Assembly: GCA_051984675.1 (NCBI GenBank)
Contig: JBPYFK010000154.1
Span: 44,374 to 108,373 of the forward strand
Reading direction: 5' to 3'
Source: JBPYFK01 sp051984675
GTDB lineage: Bacteria; Actinomycetota; Actinomycetes; Mycobacteriales; Pseudonocardiaceae
DNA length: 64,000 bases
In this document: one piece after another, positions 17,315-25,947 of the stretch
How the letters are laid out: the number at the start of each line of letters is the position of its first letter
Position numbering within the stretch: position 1 is the first letter of the stretch
The notes under the pieces: model-generated
The model's database searches: none
What the model saw: only the letters and a program-made list of their open reading frames with translations
Told to the model about the DNA's origin: nothing
Translations under genes and position numbers: made by a program

Positions 17315-17370
17315 CCTCATCTGCTTCTCTAGCAGCTTTCGGGCCCGGTCTCGAAGCTCGCCGGGTCGCT

Positions 17371-17874
17371 CTACTTCCGCCGGGGTAGGCGGTGGAGCAC
17401 CACTTCTTCGAGTTGCCCACCCGAGACTCGCGCCGTCATATATGTGCAGTGGGGTTGGCGCCGACGGTCGGTGGGGGAGCCGGGGTTGAGCAGCCGGAGC
17501 CCGTTCGGCGTCATCGTGTCCCACGGGATGTGGCTGTGGCCGAACACGAGCACGTCGACATCGGGGAACCACTGGTCGCAGCGCGCCTCGCGCCCTTGGG
17601 CCGGGCCGGTTTCGTGGATCGTCGCGAACCGGACACCGTCGAGATCGGCATGCGCGACCTCGGGCAGGCGGGCGCGGAACGGTTCCCCGTCGTTGTTGCC
17701 GAACACGCCTACGAGTCGCGCGCTGTGCGCTTCCAGTTCGTCGAGCAAGGCGAGGTCGACCCAGTCACCGGCATGCATGACCACGTCCGCCACCGCTACC
17801 TCGTCCCAAACCTGGGGTGGCAGCTCCTTCGCTCGTTTCGGTACGTGCGTATCCGCGATCAGCAGCAGTCGCAT
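17371..17874 (-). CDS. YfcE/MJ0936-type metallophosphoesterase
   Basis: A 167-residue calcineurin-like phosphoesterase. MRLLLIADTHVPKRAK gives the first metal motif (D-x-H), VVMHAGDWVD the second (GD), GVFGNNDGEP the third (GN-D), and VFGHSHIP the last (GHSH). Family members hydrolyse phosphodiesters or phosphomonoesters; the physiological substrate is unknown. Length is normal. Eighteen bases separate it from the upstream TIGR03084-like gene on the same strand, so the two form an operon. Confidence 0.88.
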   Translation of the reverse strand: MRLLLIADTHVPKRAKELPPQVWDEVAVADVVMHAGDWVDLALLDELEAHSARLVGVFGNNDGEPFRARLPEVAHADLDGVRFATIHETGPAQGREARCDQWFPDVDVLVFGHSHIPWDTMTPNGLRLLNPGSPTDRRRQPHCTYMTARVSGGQLEEVVLHRLPRRK

Positions 17875-17892
17875 GCCCTCACGGTGGCACGG

Positions 17893-18693
17893 TCAGGCCG
17901 TCAACGGTGGGAACTGGCCCTTCGCACGGCCCGTTCCCGGGGTGCCGGCGAAGGCTTGGGCGATCGGAATCCACCGCTTCGCGGTCTCGCCGGAAACGGA
18001 CAGCCTGAGGTCGTCGGGGTGGCGCCGCTGGGTGACCAGCAGGCAGAAGTCCAGCGCCGGACCGGTCACCCGGTCGGCCGCGTCGTCCGGTCCCCAGCTC
18101 CAGGGCTGGCCGTTCGGCCCTTCCAACTCGACACGCACCGACTGCTCCGGGGCCGGGAGGCCGTGCAGCATGAACGCGAATCCCATGGTGCGAACGCCCA
18201 GGTACGCGACGTGCCGGAGCCGATCGGTCGGCTTTCGAGCGACGCCCAGGGCGTCCACGATGTCCTGGCCGTGCGCCCAGGTTTCCATGATCCGCGCGGT
18301 TGCCATCGAGGCCGGTTTCATGGGCGGGCCGAACCACGGGATCTTGCTGTCACCAGCAGCGAGGAGCGCGTGGGCTAGCTCCTCGCGCCCGTCGCGCCAG
18401 CGGGCCAGGAGTGCTGCCGGGTCTTCGCGTGTCCCTTCCTCCGCGCCTGCGGTCACGAACCCGTCGGGGTCGTTGGCGGCCTCATGCACGACGTCCTGGA
18501 AGCGATCCGGGGCGGTGGCGGCCAGGACAGCCTGCCGGTCGGTCCACGCGAGGTGGGCGATCTGGTGCGCAATGGTCCAGCCCGCCGCCGGGGTCATGCG
18601 GGACCAGCCCGCGGAATCCAGGCTGGCCACCAGCTCGTCCAGATCGGCGCTCTCGGCGCGCAGGTCGTCCAGCAGTTCGGTTGTCCCGGTCAT
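17893..18693 (-). CDS. TIGR03084/DinB-like metal-binding protein
   Basis: A 266-residue protein of the mycothiol-dependent maleylpyruvate-isomerase-like group. The N-terminal four-helix bundle holds AAGWTIAHQIAHLAWTDRQAVLA (first metal His pair) and ETWAHGQDIVDALG (later His/Asp), and the C-terminal half (ALDFCLLVTQRRHPDDL) matches TIGR03084 proteins. ATG 18693 was chosen because AGAGG lies just upstream; the frame continues further 5' but only antisense to the kinase gene. Likely cytoplasmic, perhaps thiol-dependent; no reaction can be assigned. Confidence 0.82.
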   Translation of the reverse strand: MTGTTELLDDLRAESADLDELVASLDSAGWSRMTPAAGWTIAHQIAHLAWTDRQAVLAATAPDRFQDVVHEAANDPDGFVTAGAEEGTREDPAALLARWRDGREELAHALLAAGDSKIPWFGPPMKPASMATARIMETWAHGQDIVDALGVARKPTDRLRHVAYLGVRTMGFAFMLHGLPAPEQSVRVELEGPNGQPWSWGPDDAADRVTGPALDFCLLVTQRRHPDDLRLSVSGETAKRWIPIAQAFAGTPGTGRAKGQFPPLTA

Positions 18694-18807
18694 GGCCTCT
18701 CCGGCTCCGCTTATTCTCGGGTCAGTAGTGGGGGAGTGTAGTTTCGGCGGTTCACCCACAGCATTACTTGAACGGTACCGTCTCGAAATTCTTCCGTGGA
18801 GGTGCGG

Positions 18808-19710
18808 TTGATCGAGGTCGTGCTGGCCGGTCTGACCACCGTTGACGTGGTACAGCGGGTGGAGTCGGTGCCCGAACCGGGGGAGAAGGTGCAGTCCGCC
18901 TCGGTCGAGACGGCCGCTGGCGGTCCGGCGGCCAACGCCGCCGTCACGGTCGCGGCCCTGGGCGGCCGAGCGGTGCTGCTCACCGCTCTCGGGGCGCATC
19001 CGCTGGCTGAGTTGGCGCGCGACGACCTGGACAAGCACGACGTCGAGATGCACGACCTGCTGCCCCAGCGCTCGGAACCCCCGGCGGTCAGCGCGGTGAC
19101 CGTACAGGCGTGCGATGGCGAGCGCACCGTGGTCTCGCACAACGCCGCCGCGGTCGATCTCCCGTCCCCGTCCGGGCTGGACGCCCTGGTGGCTCGTGCC
19201 GGTGCGGTGCTGGTGGACGGGCACCACCCGCGACTCGCGCTCGCCACCGCCGCCGCGGCGAACCGGCTCGGCGCGCCGCTGGTGCTCGACGCGGGAAGCT
19301 ACAAGCCGGTGCTGGAGGAGCTGTTGCCCAGGGTGGACGTGTGCGCGTGCTCGGCCACCTTCCGCGTGCCGGGGCAGGCGGATTTCGATGGCAGCCAGCG
19401 GGCGTTGCACGGACTCGGAATACCGGTCGTGACCAGGACCCAGGGCCCAGGGCCGGTGACCTGGTCGTGTCGGAGCCCGGACACGACCGTCCACATTGGA
19501 ATCGCACAGCCACCGGAGGTCCCGGTTCGGGACACGTTGGGTGCCGGGGACGTCTGGCACGGCGCGTTGGCGTACGGGGTCGCGCGGCTGGGGCGCGTGC
19601 CCACGGCCGACGACCTGCCAGCCCTGATTGGGGGTGCCAACGAGGTCGCGGCGGAGCGCGTGTCGCGCGCGGGCGCCAGAACGTGGACGAAAGACCTACG
19701 GTGGGGGTAG
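18808..19710 (+). CDS. PfkB-family carbohydrate kinase
   Basis: A ribokinase-fold sugar kinase of about 300 residues. It begins IEVVLAGLTTVDVVQRV, continues with the substrate-binding AAGGPAANAAVTVAALGGRA, and ends with the catalytic-base region VRDTLGAGDVWHGALAYGVA (Asp in GAGD). The TTG at 18808 is chosen as start because GGAGG at 18798-18802 sits five bases upstream; an earlier in-frame GTG at 18796 would place this Shine-Dalgarno inside the gene. The substrate is unknown. It lies 31 bp before moaA on the same strand and may be co-transcribed. Confidence 0.87.
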   Translation: MIEVVLAGLTTVDVVQRVESVPEPGEKVQSASVETAAGGPAANAAVTVAALGGRAVLLTALGAHPLAELARDDLDKHDVEMHDLLPQRSEPPAVSAVTVQACDGERTVVSHNAAAVDLPSPSGLDALVARAGAVLVDGHHPRLALATAAAANRLGAPLVLDAGSYKPVLEELLPRVDVCACSATFRVPGQADFDGSQRALHGLGIPVVTRTQGPGPVTWSCRSPDTTVHIGIAQPPEVPVRDTLGAGDVWHGALAYGVARLGRVPTADDLPALIGGANEVAAERVSRAGARTWTKDLRWG

Positions 19711-19741
19711 GTCTCAACGAACCGTCGTGGAGGAGCCGGGA

Positions 19742-20788
19742 ATGGACGCCACGGGGAATGCGGGCAAGCAGCCAGCCGGGCCGGTGTCGGACCGGCTGGG
19801 TCGAGGAGTTCGCGATCTGCGGATTTCCGTCACGGACCGGTGCAACTTCCGGTGCCGCTACTGCATGCCCCGGGAGGTTTTCGGCGCGAACTATCCGTTC
19901 CTGGAGCGCTCCGAACTGCTCACGTTCGAGGAGATCACCCGGCTGGCCGCGGCCTTCGCCCGCCAGGGAGTGCGCAAGATCCGGCTCACCGGCGGCGAGC
20001 CGCTGCTGCGCCGGCAGCTGGACCGGCTGGTCGAGTTGCTGGCGGGAACCGCCGGCATCGAGGACATCGCCGTGACGACGAACGGTTCGCTGCTGGCGGC
20101 TCAGGCTCGCGCGTTGCGGGACGCGGGTCTGTCCCGGGTGACCGTCAGCCTGGACTCGCTCGACTCGACGAGATTCGCTCAGATCAGCGATACCACGGTC
20201 CCGCTCGAACGGGTGTTGCACGGGATCTCGGTCGCCCGGGACGTCGGACTGCACCCAGTGAAGATCAACACCGTGGTCAAGCGCGGACTCAACGACGGCG
20301 CGGACATCGAGGAACTGGCCGCGTTCGGCCGGGAGCAGGGGCACATAGTGCGGTTCATCGAGTACATGGACGTCGGCACGACCAACGGCTGGCGCATGGA
20401 GGACGTCGTACCCGCACGTGACATCGTCGACCGTTTGCATGCCTCCTGGCCGCTCGCACCGGTCGACCCCGACTACCCGGGTGAGGTGGCGGAGCGTTAC
20501 CGCTACGTGGACGGTGGCGGCGAGGTCGGTGTCATCGCGTCGGTGACGCAGCCCTTCTGCCGTGGGTGCACGCGGGCGCGGCTGTCCGCGCAGGGGGAGC
20601 TGTTCACCTGCCTGTTCGCCTCGCGGGGGCACGACCTGCGGGGGCTGGTCCGTGGCGGTGCCACGGACGAGGAGCTGGACCAGGAGGTTCGCGGTATCTG
20701 GGGGAGGCGTTCCGACCGGTACTCCGAGCTGCGCACCGCCGAAACGACCGCGAGGCGCAAGGTGGAGATGTCCTACATCGGTGGCTGA
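19742..20788 (+). CDS. moaA: GTP 3',8-cyclase (molybdenum cofactor biosynthesis)
   Basis: A radical-SAM enzyme that converts GTP to 3',8-cyclo-GTP, the first committed intermediate of molybdopterin. The N-terminal 4Fe-4S motif is CNFRCRYC (Cys34, Cys38, Cys41). RLTGGEPLLR and TTNGSLL are the SAM-binding elements. The C-terminal cluster is formed by FCRGC and a later FTC, and the protein ends in the conserved Gly-Gly. ATG 19742 has GGAGG upstream. A GC-rich hairpin follows. The molybdenum hydroxylase operon begins about 400 bp downstream, a likely customer of the cofactor. Confidence 0.95.
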   Translation: MDATGNAGKQPAGPVSDRLGRGVRDLRISVTDRCNFRCRYCMPREVFGANYPFLERSELLTFEEITRLAAAFARQGVRKIRLTGGEPLLRRQLDRLVELLAGTAGIEDIAVTTNGSLLAAQARALRDAGLSRVTVSLDSLDSTRFAQISDTTVPLERVLHGISVARDVGLHPVKINTVVKRGLNDGADIEELAAFGREQGHIVRFIEYMDVGTTNGWRMEDVVPARDIVDRLHASWPLAPVDPDYPGEVAERYRYVDGGGEVGVIASVTQPFCRGCTRARLSAQGELFTCLFASRGHDLRGLVRGGATDEELDQEVRGIWGRRSDRYSELRTAETTARRKVEMSYIGG

Positions 20789-20794
20789 TCCGGG

Positions 20795-20818
20795 TGCGGG
20801 GACGGCTCGCTCCCCGCA
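20795..20818 (+). terminator. Hairpin terminator after moaA
   Basis: TGCGGGGA (20795-20802) and TCCCCGCA (20811-20818) form a perfect 8-bp stem with an 8-base loop, six bases after the moaA stop. There is no U-run, as is common in actinobacteria. Confidence 0.6.
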
Positions 20819-20892
20819 GGGCGACGATCTGGGATATGTTTTCGTATGGCGGAAAAAAATCCGCGTGGCGCACGGATCAAGGAGCGTGCCCG

Positions 20893-21090
20893 ATGAGCGG
20901 ACGTCTCAACCCTCTCGACGTGGAGGACTTCCTGCCGTCCGAGGACTATCCGATGAGCAAGCAACAGCTACTCAGGACCGCCGAACGCAGGGGCGCCAAC
21001 GACGCTATGCTGCGCGCCTTGCGCCGTATCCCGGACCGGACTTACGACGGACCCAGCGCGGTCTGTGCTCAGGTCGCGCAACAGACCTGA
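20893..21090 (+). CDS. DUF2795 protein
   Basis: A 65-residue protein with LNPLDVEDFLPSEDYPMSKQQLLRTAERRGANDAMLRALRRIP split over two helices, matching DUF2795 (a small helical domain common in actinobacteria). The D-x-PMSKQQLL-RTAERRGA pattern is diagnostic. AAGGAG lies about eight bases before the ATG. Function unknown. It precedes the hydroxylase operon by 88 bp on the same strand, but nothing links them functionally. Confidence 0.85.
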   Translation: MSGRLNPLDVEDFLPSEDYPMSKQQLLRTAERRGANDAMLRALRRIPDRTYDGPSAVCAQVAQQT

Positions 21091-21178
21091 GTTGCTGCCG
21101 CTACCAACCGGCACTCCGCGTCGTTGGAAGGTACTACTAGGTTGTGATCACCAGCTGGTGTCTTGTGCGGGAGGCAGC

Positions 21179-23431
21179 TTGAGTATCGTCGGCACACGGG
21201 TCGTCCGAACCGAGGACTACAAGCTCATCACGTCCGGTGGCGACTACGTCGATGACCTTCGCGGGCCGGAGCTGACCGGAGCGGTGCACGCGATGTTCGT
21301 GCGCAGCCCGATCGCGCATGCGCGCATCGGATCGATCGACACGTCCATGGCGTCGCAGGCGCCCGGAGTCGTCGCCGTGATCACGGCGGCCGACCTCGAC
21401 CAGCGTGGGAAGGGCGCGATGGCCGAGCCCTGGTTGGCCGACGGCGTCGTCCGGTACGTCGGCCAGCCCGTGGCCCTGGTTCTCACCGAAGAGCGTTACC
21501 AGCTCGCCGACGCCGCCGAGCTGGTCGACATCGACTACGACCCGCTGGAGCCGGTCGTGGATGTGGACAGCGCGCTGTCCGGCGACGTGCTGCTGTTTCC
21601 CGACACGACAAGCAATATCGCGGACCAGCGCGGCGACACGTTCGACGACGCCACCTTCGCCGACTGCGAAGTGGTGGTCAGCCGCCGCATCATCAACCAG
21701 CGCGTGGCGCCCGCTCCGCTGGAGGTGCGGGGTGCGGCGTGCGCCTGGGGAACGGACGGGCGGCTGACCGTCTGGCTGTCGACGCAGAACGCGCAGATGG
21801 CGCGCGGAATGATCGCGAATGCGCTGGACCTGGACTCCGCTGAGGTCCGAGTCATTGCCCCGGACGTCGGCGGTGGGTTCGGCGCCAAGATCGGGTCGGA
21901 CCCGGAGCCGATCGTCCTCGGCTGGGCCGCGCGGCGGGTCAACCGGCCAGTGCGCTGGACGGAAACCCGCAGCGAGAACCTGACGTCCATGACCCACGGC
22001 CGGGCGCAGCAGCACACCATCACCATCGGTGGGCGTCGGGACGGCACCGTGCAGGCATACCGGCTGGACATCGTGCAGGACGCCGGCGCCTACCCGCGCG
22101 GTGTGCCGTTGCTGCCGACCCTGACGGCGCTGATGACCTCCGGCGTCTACCACATCCCGCGCGTCGAGGCGGCCAGCCGCAGCGTGGTGACGACGACAAC
22201 GCCGATCGGGGCATATCGGGGAGCGGGACGCCCGGAAGCGACCGCGGCCATTGAGCGGGCCATGGACCTGTTCGCCGCCGAGATCGGCATGGACCCCGCA
22301 GAGGTGCGCCGGCGCAATCTGATCGCACCGACCGAGTTCCCGTACCGCGCGCCCACGGGCGCCGTCTACGACACCGGCGAGTACGTCGAGGCCCTGGACC
22401 GCGTACTCGAACGGGCCGGCTACCAGGAGCTTCGTGCAGAGCAGGCCAGGCGGCGGGAGGCCGGTGACGCCGTCGCGCTCGGCATCGGCCTGTCGACCTA
22501 CGTCGAAATCACCGCCGGAGACGGCGGCGGCGAAAGCGGGCGTGTCGAGATCAACCCTGACGGCTCGGTCACGGCTTATACCGGCGCATCAGCGCACGGC
22601 CAGGGCCACGTGACGTCGTTCGCGATGCTGCTCTCCGACCAGCTCGGGGTGCCGATGGACCGGATCAGCGTGCGGTACGGCGACACCGACGAAGTCGCCC
22701 GGGCCGTGGGCACGTTCGCGTCGCGGTCGCTGCAGCTGGGCGGATCGGCGGTGTGGCGGGCCGGCGAGCAGGTCATCGAGCAGGCCCGTGCCGTCGCGGC
22801 GGACCTGCTCGAAGCGCCAGCGCAGGACATCGAGCTCAGCGTCGCCACCGGCGTCTGGCAGGTCCGTGGCGTGCCGACCAGTGCCGTGACCTGGTCGGAT
22901 GTCGCTCAGCGGGCGGGCGAGGGCGAGCTGTCGGCCAACGTGTGGTTCGACGAGGGCAAGCCTACGTTCCCGTTCGGCGCTCATCTGGCGGTGGTCGAGG
23001 TGGACACCGAGACCGGCAAGGTCGTGCTGCGACGGATCATCGCCGTGGACGACGCCGGGCCGGTCGTCAACCCGCTGGCGTTCCAGGGACAGCGCCACGG
23101 CGGTTTGGCGCAGGGGGCGGCGCAGGCGCTGCTGGAGGAGATGGCCTACGACGTCGACGGCAATCCCACGACCGCCACGCTGGCCGACTACGCCTTCGTC
23201 ACCGCGACCGAGCTCCCGGACTTCGAACTGCTGGACATGGCCACCCCCACGGACCGGAACCCGTTGGGAGTCAAGGGAATCGGGGAGGCTGCGACGATCG
23301 GTTCCACCCCGGCGGTACAGAGCGCCGTGGTCGACGCGCTGTCCCACCTGGGAGTCCGGCACATCGACATGCCCACCACGCCGCAACGGGTGTGGGAGGC
23401 GATCAACGACGCGAAGAAGGGTGCGCGGTGA
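21179..23431 (+). CDS. Molybdenum hydroxylase large subunit (CoxL-like, form II/BMS type)
   Basis: A 750-residue molybdopterin-binding subunit of the xanthine dehydrogenase/CO dehydrogenase family. The first domain (GTRVVRTEDYKLITSGGDYVDD) matches the family's a/b hammerhead, and GGGFGAKIG binds the cofactor. The active-site loop is AYRGAGR (345-351), as in form II proteins, not the AYRCSFR that marks genuine CO dehydrogenases. Glu in GVKGIGEAATI near the C-terminus is the expected catalytic base. The TTG start has GGGAGG four bases upstream. Its stop overlaps the GTG of the 2Fe-2S subunit (GTGA). Substrate is probably an aromatic heterocycle or aldehyde. Confidence 0.92.
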   Translation: MSIVGTRVVRTEDYKLITSGGDYVDDLRGPELTGAVHAMFVRSPIAHARIGSIDTSMASQAPGVVAVITAADLDQRGKGAMAEPWLADGVVRYVGQPVALVLTEERYQLADAAELVDIDYDPLEPVVDVDSALSGDVLLFPDTTSNIADQRGDTFDDATFADCEVVVSRRIINQRVAPAPLEVRGAACAWGTDGRLTVWLSTQNAQMARGMIANALDLDSAEVRVIAPDVGGGFGAKIGSDPEPIVLGWAARRVNRPVRWTETRSENLTSMTHGRAQQHTITIGGRRDGTVQAYRLDIVQDAGAYPRGVPLLPTLTALMTSGVYHIPRVEAASRSVVTTTTPIGAYRGAGRPEATAAIERAMDLFAAEIGMDPAEVRRRNLIAPTEFPYRAPTGAVYDTGEYVEALDRVLERAGYQELRAEQARRREAGDAVALGIGLSTYVEITAGDGGGESGRVEINPDGSVTAYTGASAHGQGHVTSFAMLLSDQLGVPMDRISVRYGDTDEVARAVGTFASRSLQLGGSAVWRAGEQVIEQARAVAADLLEAPAQDIELSVATGVWQVRGVPTSAVTWSDVAQRAGEGELSANVWFDEGKPTFPFGAHLAVVEVDTETGKVVLRRIIAVDDAGPVVNPLAFQGQRHGGLAQGAAQALLEEMAYDVDGNPTTATLADYAFVTATELPDFELLDMATPTDRNPLGVKGIGEAATIGSTPAVQSAVVDALSHLGVRHIDMPTTPQRVWEAINDAKKGAR

Positions 23432-23895
23432 GAGTCACGATCGAGGTCAACGGGCGATCGACCACCGAGGACGTCGAGGACCGGACGCTGCTGGTGCATT
23501 ACCTGCGCGACACGCTGGGGCTGACGGGCACCAACATCGGCTGTGACACGACGTCGTGCGGAGCCTGCACGGTGCTGCTCGACGGCGAGTCAGTCAAGTC
23601 GTGCACCGTGCTCGCCGCGCAGGCCGACGGCGGCGCGGTGACCACAGTGGAGGGTCTGACCAGCGATGACGAGTTGCATCCGGTCCAGCAGGCGTTTCGC
23701 GAACACCACGGTCTGCAGTGTGGGTTCTGCACTCCGGGCATGATCATGGCGACGGTGTCCCTGCTCCAGGAGAATCCGGCGCCGACGAGGCAGCAGGTGC
23801 GGGACGGACTGGAGGGCAACCTCTGCCGCTGCACCGGATACCACAACATCGTCGACGCCGTCATGGCGGCGTCCGGGCAGGAGGTGACGGAGTGA
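23428..23895 (+). CDS. Molybdenum hydroxylase 2Fe-2S subunit (CoxS-like)
   Basis: A 155-residue electron-transfer subunit with two [2Fe-2S] clusters. The N-terminal plant-ferredoxin-like cluster uses Cys in GCDTTSCGACTVLLDG and the following KSC; the C-terminal cluster uses CGFCTPGMI and LCRCTGY. All eight expected cysteines are visible. The GTG start overlaps the stop of the large subunit and its own stop overlaps the GTG of the FAD subunit, implying translational coupling and fixed stoichiometry. Confidence 0.95.
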   Translation: MRVTIEVNGRSTTEDVEDRTLLVHYLRDTLGLTGTNIGCDTTSCGACTVLLDGESVKSCTVLAAQADGGAVTTVEGLTSDDELHPVQQAFREHHGLQCGFCTPGMIMATVSLLQENPAPTRQQVRDGLEGNLCRCTGYHNIVDAVMAASGQEVTE

Positions 23896-24716
23896 TCCCG
23901 GCCCCGTTCACCTACCGGCGAGCGTCCTCAGTGGACGAAGCGTTGCACCTGCTCGGCGAGCACGGTGACGACGCCAAGCTGCTCGCGGGTGGGCATTCGT
24001 TGCTGCCGCTGATGAAGTTCCGGTTCGCTGCCCCGGATGTCCTCGTCGACATCGGCCGCTTGCCGGAACTGCGCTACGTCCGTGCTGACGGGGACGGGGT
24101 CGCGATCGGTGCGATGACCCGCTACCAGGACCTGCGCACCGACCCGCTGCTGGCCGGCACGGCGGGGTTGCTGGCCCACGTCGCGGGCATGGTCGGCGAC
24201 CCGCAGGTGCGTCACCGGGGCACGATCGGCGGCTCGCTGGTGCATGCCGACCCGGCCGCGGACCTGCCCGCCGCGGTGCTCGCCAGCGACGCGACTCTGG
24301 TGGCGCGCGGGCCGACCGGCTCCCGGCACATCCCGGCGAGGGACTTCTTCGTGGCGCCGTTCACCTCGGCGCTGGAGCCGGAGGAGATCCTCACCGAGAT
24401 CCGCGTGCCCGACCAGACCGGTCGTGGTTGGGGTTTCGAGAAGTTCACCCAGCGCAACATCGACTGGGCCATCGTCGGGGTGGTGGCGCTCGGCGGTGAG
24501 CGTCCAGCCGTCGCCCTGATCAACATGGGCGAGACGCCGGCGCGCGCCACAGCCGTGGAGGAAGCCATCGCCGGCGGTGCGGACCGGGCCGAGGCCGCGC
24601 GGCTGGCGGCGGATGGCACCAACCCGCCCGACACGCCGGGCGCCAGCGCCGACTACCGCCGGCACTTGGCCCGGGTCCTGACGGCGCGAGCGCTGGATCA
24701 GGCTTTCACTCAGTGA
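23892..24716 (+). CDS. Molybdenum hydroxylase FAD subunit (CoxM-like)
   Basis: A 274-residue FAD-binding subunit. Both flavin motifs are present: LLAGGHSLLPLMKFR near residues 30-45 and RGTIGGSLVHADPAAD near 110-125. The C-terminal CO_deh_flav_C-like domain carries the conserved WGFEKFTQRNIDWAIV. It accepts electrons from the 2Fe-2S subunit and passes them to an acceptor. The GTG overlaps the preceding stop. The gene order large-small-medium differs from the usual M-S-L or S-L-M arrangements. Confidence 0.93.
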   Translation: MIPAPFTYRRASSVDEALHLLGEHGDDAKLLAGGHSLLPLMKFRFAAPDVLVDIGRLPELRYVRADGDGVAIGAMTRYQDLRTDPLLAGTAGLLAHVAGMVGDPQVRHRGTIGGSLVHADPAADLPAAVLASDATLVARGPTGSRHIPARDFFVAPFTSALEPEEILTEIRVPDQTGRGWGFEKFTQRNIDWAIVGVVALGGERPAVALINMGETPARATAVEEAIAGGADRAEAARLAADGTNPPDTPGASADYRRHLARVLTARALDQAFTQ

Positions 24717-24738
24717 AAGGACACCTAGACGGTCTGTG

Positions 24739-24781
24739 GTGCGTGCGGTGAGAGTGCTCTAGCGCACGCACACGCTAGAGC
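24739..24781 (+). promoter_or_regulatory. Two overlapping, mutually exclusive hairpins before the MetE-like gene
   Basis: Hairpin 1 pairs GTGCGTGCG (24739-24747) with CGCACGCAC (24763-24771). Hairpin 2 pairs GCTCTAGCG (24756-24764) with CGCTAGAGC (24773-24781). Both stems are perfect 9-mers. The 3' arm of hairpin 1 shares two bases with the 5' arm of hairpin 2 and fills its loop, so both cannot form fully. Hairpin 2 ends one base before the GAAGGGG ribosome-binding site. The layout suggests attenuation or translational switching; hairpin 1 could also just end the hydroxylase transcript. Confidence 0.6.
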
Positions 24782-24793
24782 GAAGGGGCTTGC

Positions 24794-25912
24794 ATGTCCG
24801 GGGCCAACTCTGTTCCGCCGTTCCGCGCCGACCACGTGGGCAGCCTGCTGCGACCGCCGTACCTGCTGCGGGCGCGGGAGCGGCACGCCAACGGCGAAAT
24901 CAGCGCGGAGGAGCTGCGCGCGGTCGAGGACGACGCGATCCAGGAGGCCGTCCGGCGGCAGGCCGACGTGGGTCTGCGCAGCGCCACCGACGGCGAGTTC
25001 CGCCGCGGTTCCTGGCACATGGACTTCATCTACCAGCTCGGCGGGATCTCCCAGTCCGACGAGCACATCCACGTGGAGTTCCACAACGCCGACGGAACCC
25101 TGGACTTCTCACCAGCGGCCTTGCAGGTCAGCGGGAAGATCAGGCTGGACAACACGATCTTCGCCGATGATTTCCGGTTCCTGCGGGACACGACCGCCGC
25201 GACTGCCAAACTGACGATCCCATCGCCGAGCATGGTCCACTACCGGGGCGGGCCCGCGCACATCGACCCGTCGGTGTATCCGACGCAGGACGAGTTCTGG
25301 ACCGACCTCTCCGCCGCCTACGCCGAACAGATCCGCCGGGTCGCGGACCTGGGGTGCCGGTACCTCCAACTCGACGACACGAGCCTGGCCTACCTCAACG
25401 ACCCGAAACAGCGGGAGATGCTCGCGAGCCGTGGCGACGACGCCGAGCACCAGCACGAGCGTTACATTCGCCAGATCAACGCCGCGCTGGCCCACCGGCC
25501 GGAAGGGCTGCGCGTGACGACTCACATGTGCCGCGGCAACTTCCGGTCGTCCTGGGCGGCCGAGGGCGGCTACGACTTCGTGGCCGAGGCCCTGTTCAGC
25601 GAGCTGGCGGTGGACGGGTTCTTCCTGGAGTTCGACGACGCCCGCTCCGGCGGCTTCGAACCGCTGCGGTTCGTGCCGCCGGGCAAGCAGGTCGTGCTCG
25701 GGCTGGTCACCACCAAGCGCGGTGAGCTGGAAAGCAAGGACACCCTCAAGCGGCGGATCGACGAAGCCAGCAAGTTCGTCCCGCTGGATCAGCTCTGCCT
25801 GTCCCCGCAGTGCGGCTTTTCGTCCACTGTGGAGGGCAACGCGCTGACGCCGGAGCAGCAGTGGGCGAAGCTGGAGCTCATCGTCGAAACCGCCGAAGAG
25901 GTCTGGGGCTGA
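24794..25912 (+). CDS. MetE-like zinc methyltransferase (YxjG type)
   Basis: A 372-residue protein matching the C-terminal catalytic half of cobalamin-independent methionine synthase. It starts with FRADHVGSLLRPPYLL, the folate/homocysteine-domain signature. The zinc ligands are visible as THMCRGNFRSS (His, Cys) and LSPQCGFSS (Cys). The N-terminal half of MetE is absent, as in archaeal MetE, YxjG/YxjH and the epoxyalkane:coenzyme M transferases, which transfer alkyl groups to thiols. The start has GAAGGGG upstream. Its true thiol acceptor and methyl donor are unknown. Confidence 0.87.
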   Translation: MSGANSVPPFRADHVGSLLRPPYLLRARERHANGEISAEELRAVEDDAIQEAVRRQADVGLRSATDGEFRRGSWHMDFIYQLGGISQSDEHIHVEFHNADGTLDFSPAALQVSGKIRLDNTIFADDFRFLRDTTAATAKLTIPSPSMVHYRGGPAHIDPSVYPTQDEFWTDLSAAYAEQIRRVADLGCRYLQLDDTSLAYLNDPKQREMLASRGDDAEHQHERYIRQINAALAHRPEGLRVTTHMCRGNFRSSWAAEGGYDFVAEALFSELAVDGFFLEFDDARSGGFEPLRFVPPGKQVVLGLVTTKRGELESKDTLKRRIDEASKFVPLDQLCLSPQCGFSSTVEGNALTPEQQWAKLELIVETAEEVWG

Positions 25913-25947
25913 CCGGCCCGGAGTGCCGATGCCCGAGATCCGTGGGG

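Noticed and set aside
19088..20632. A 514-codon open frame opposite the kinase and moaA
   Set aside because: Antisense shadow with Arg/Pro-rich composition.
21179..24716. Genuine aerobic CO dehydrogenase
   Set aside because: The active-site loop is AYRGAGR, not AYRCSFR, and the gene order differs from the characterised CO dehydrogenases.
24717..24793. A known SAM or cobalamin riboswitch
   Set aside because: The interval is under 80 bases and lacks the conserved cores. Only the hairpin pair is supported.
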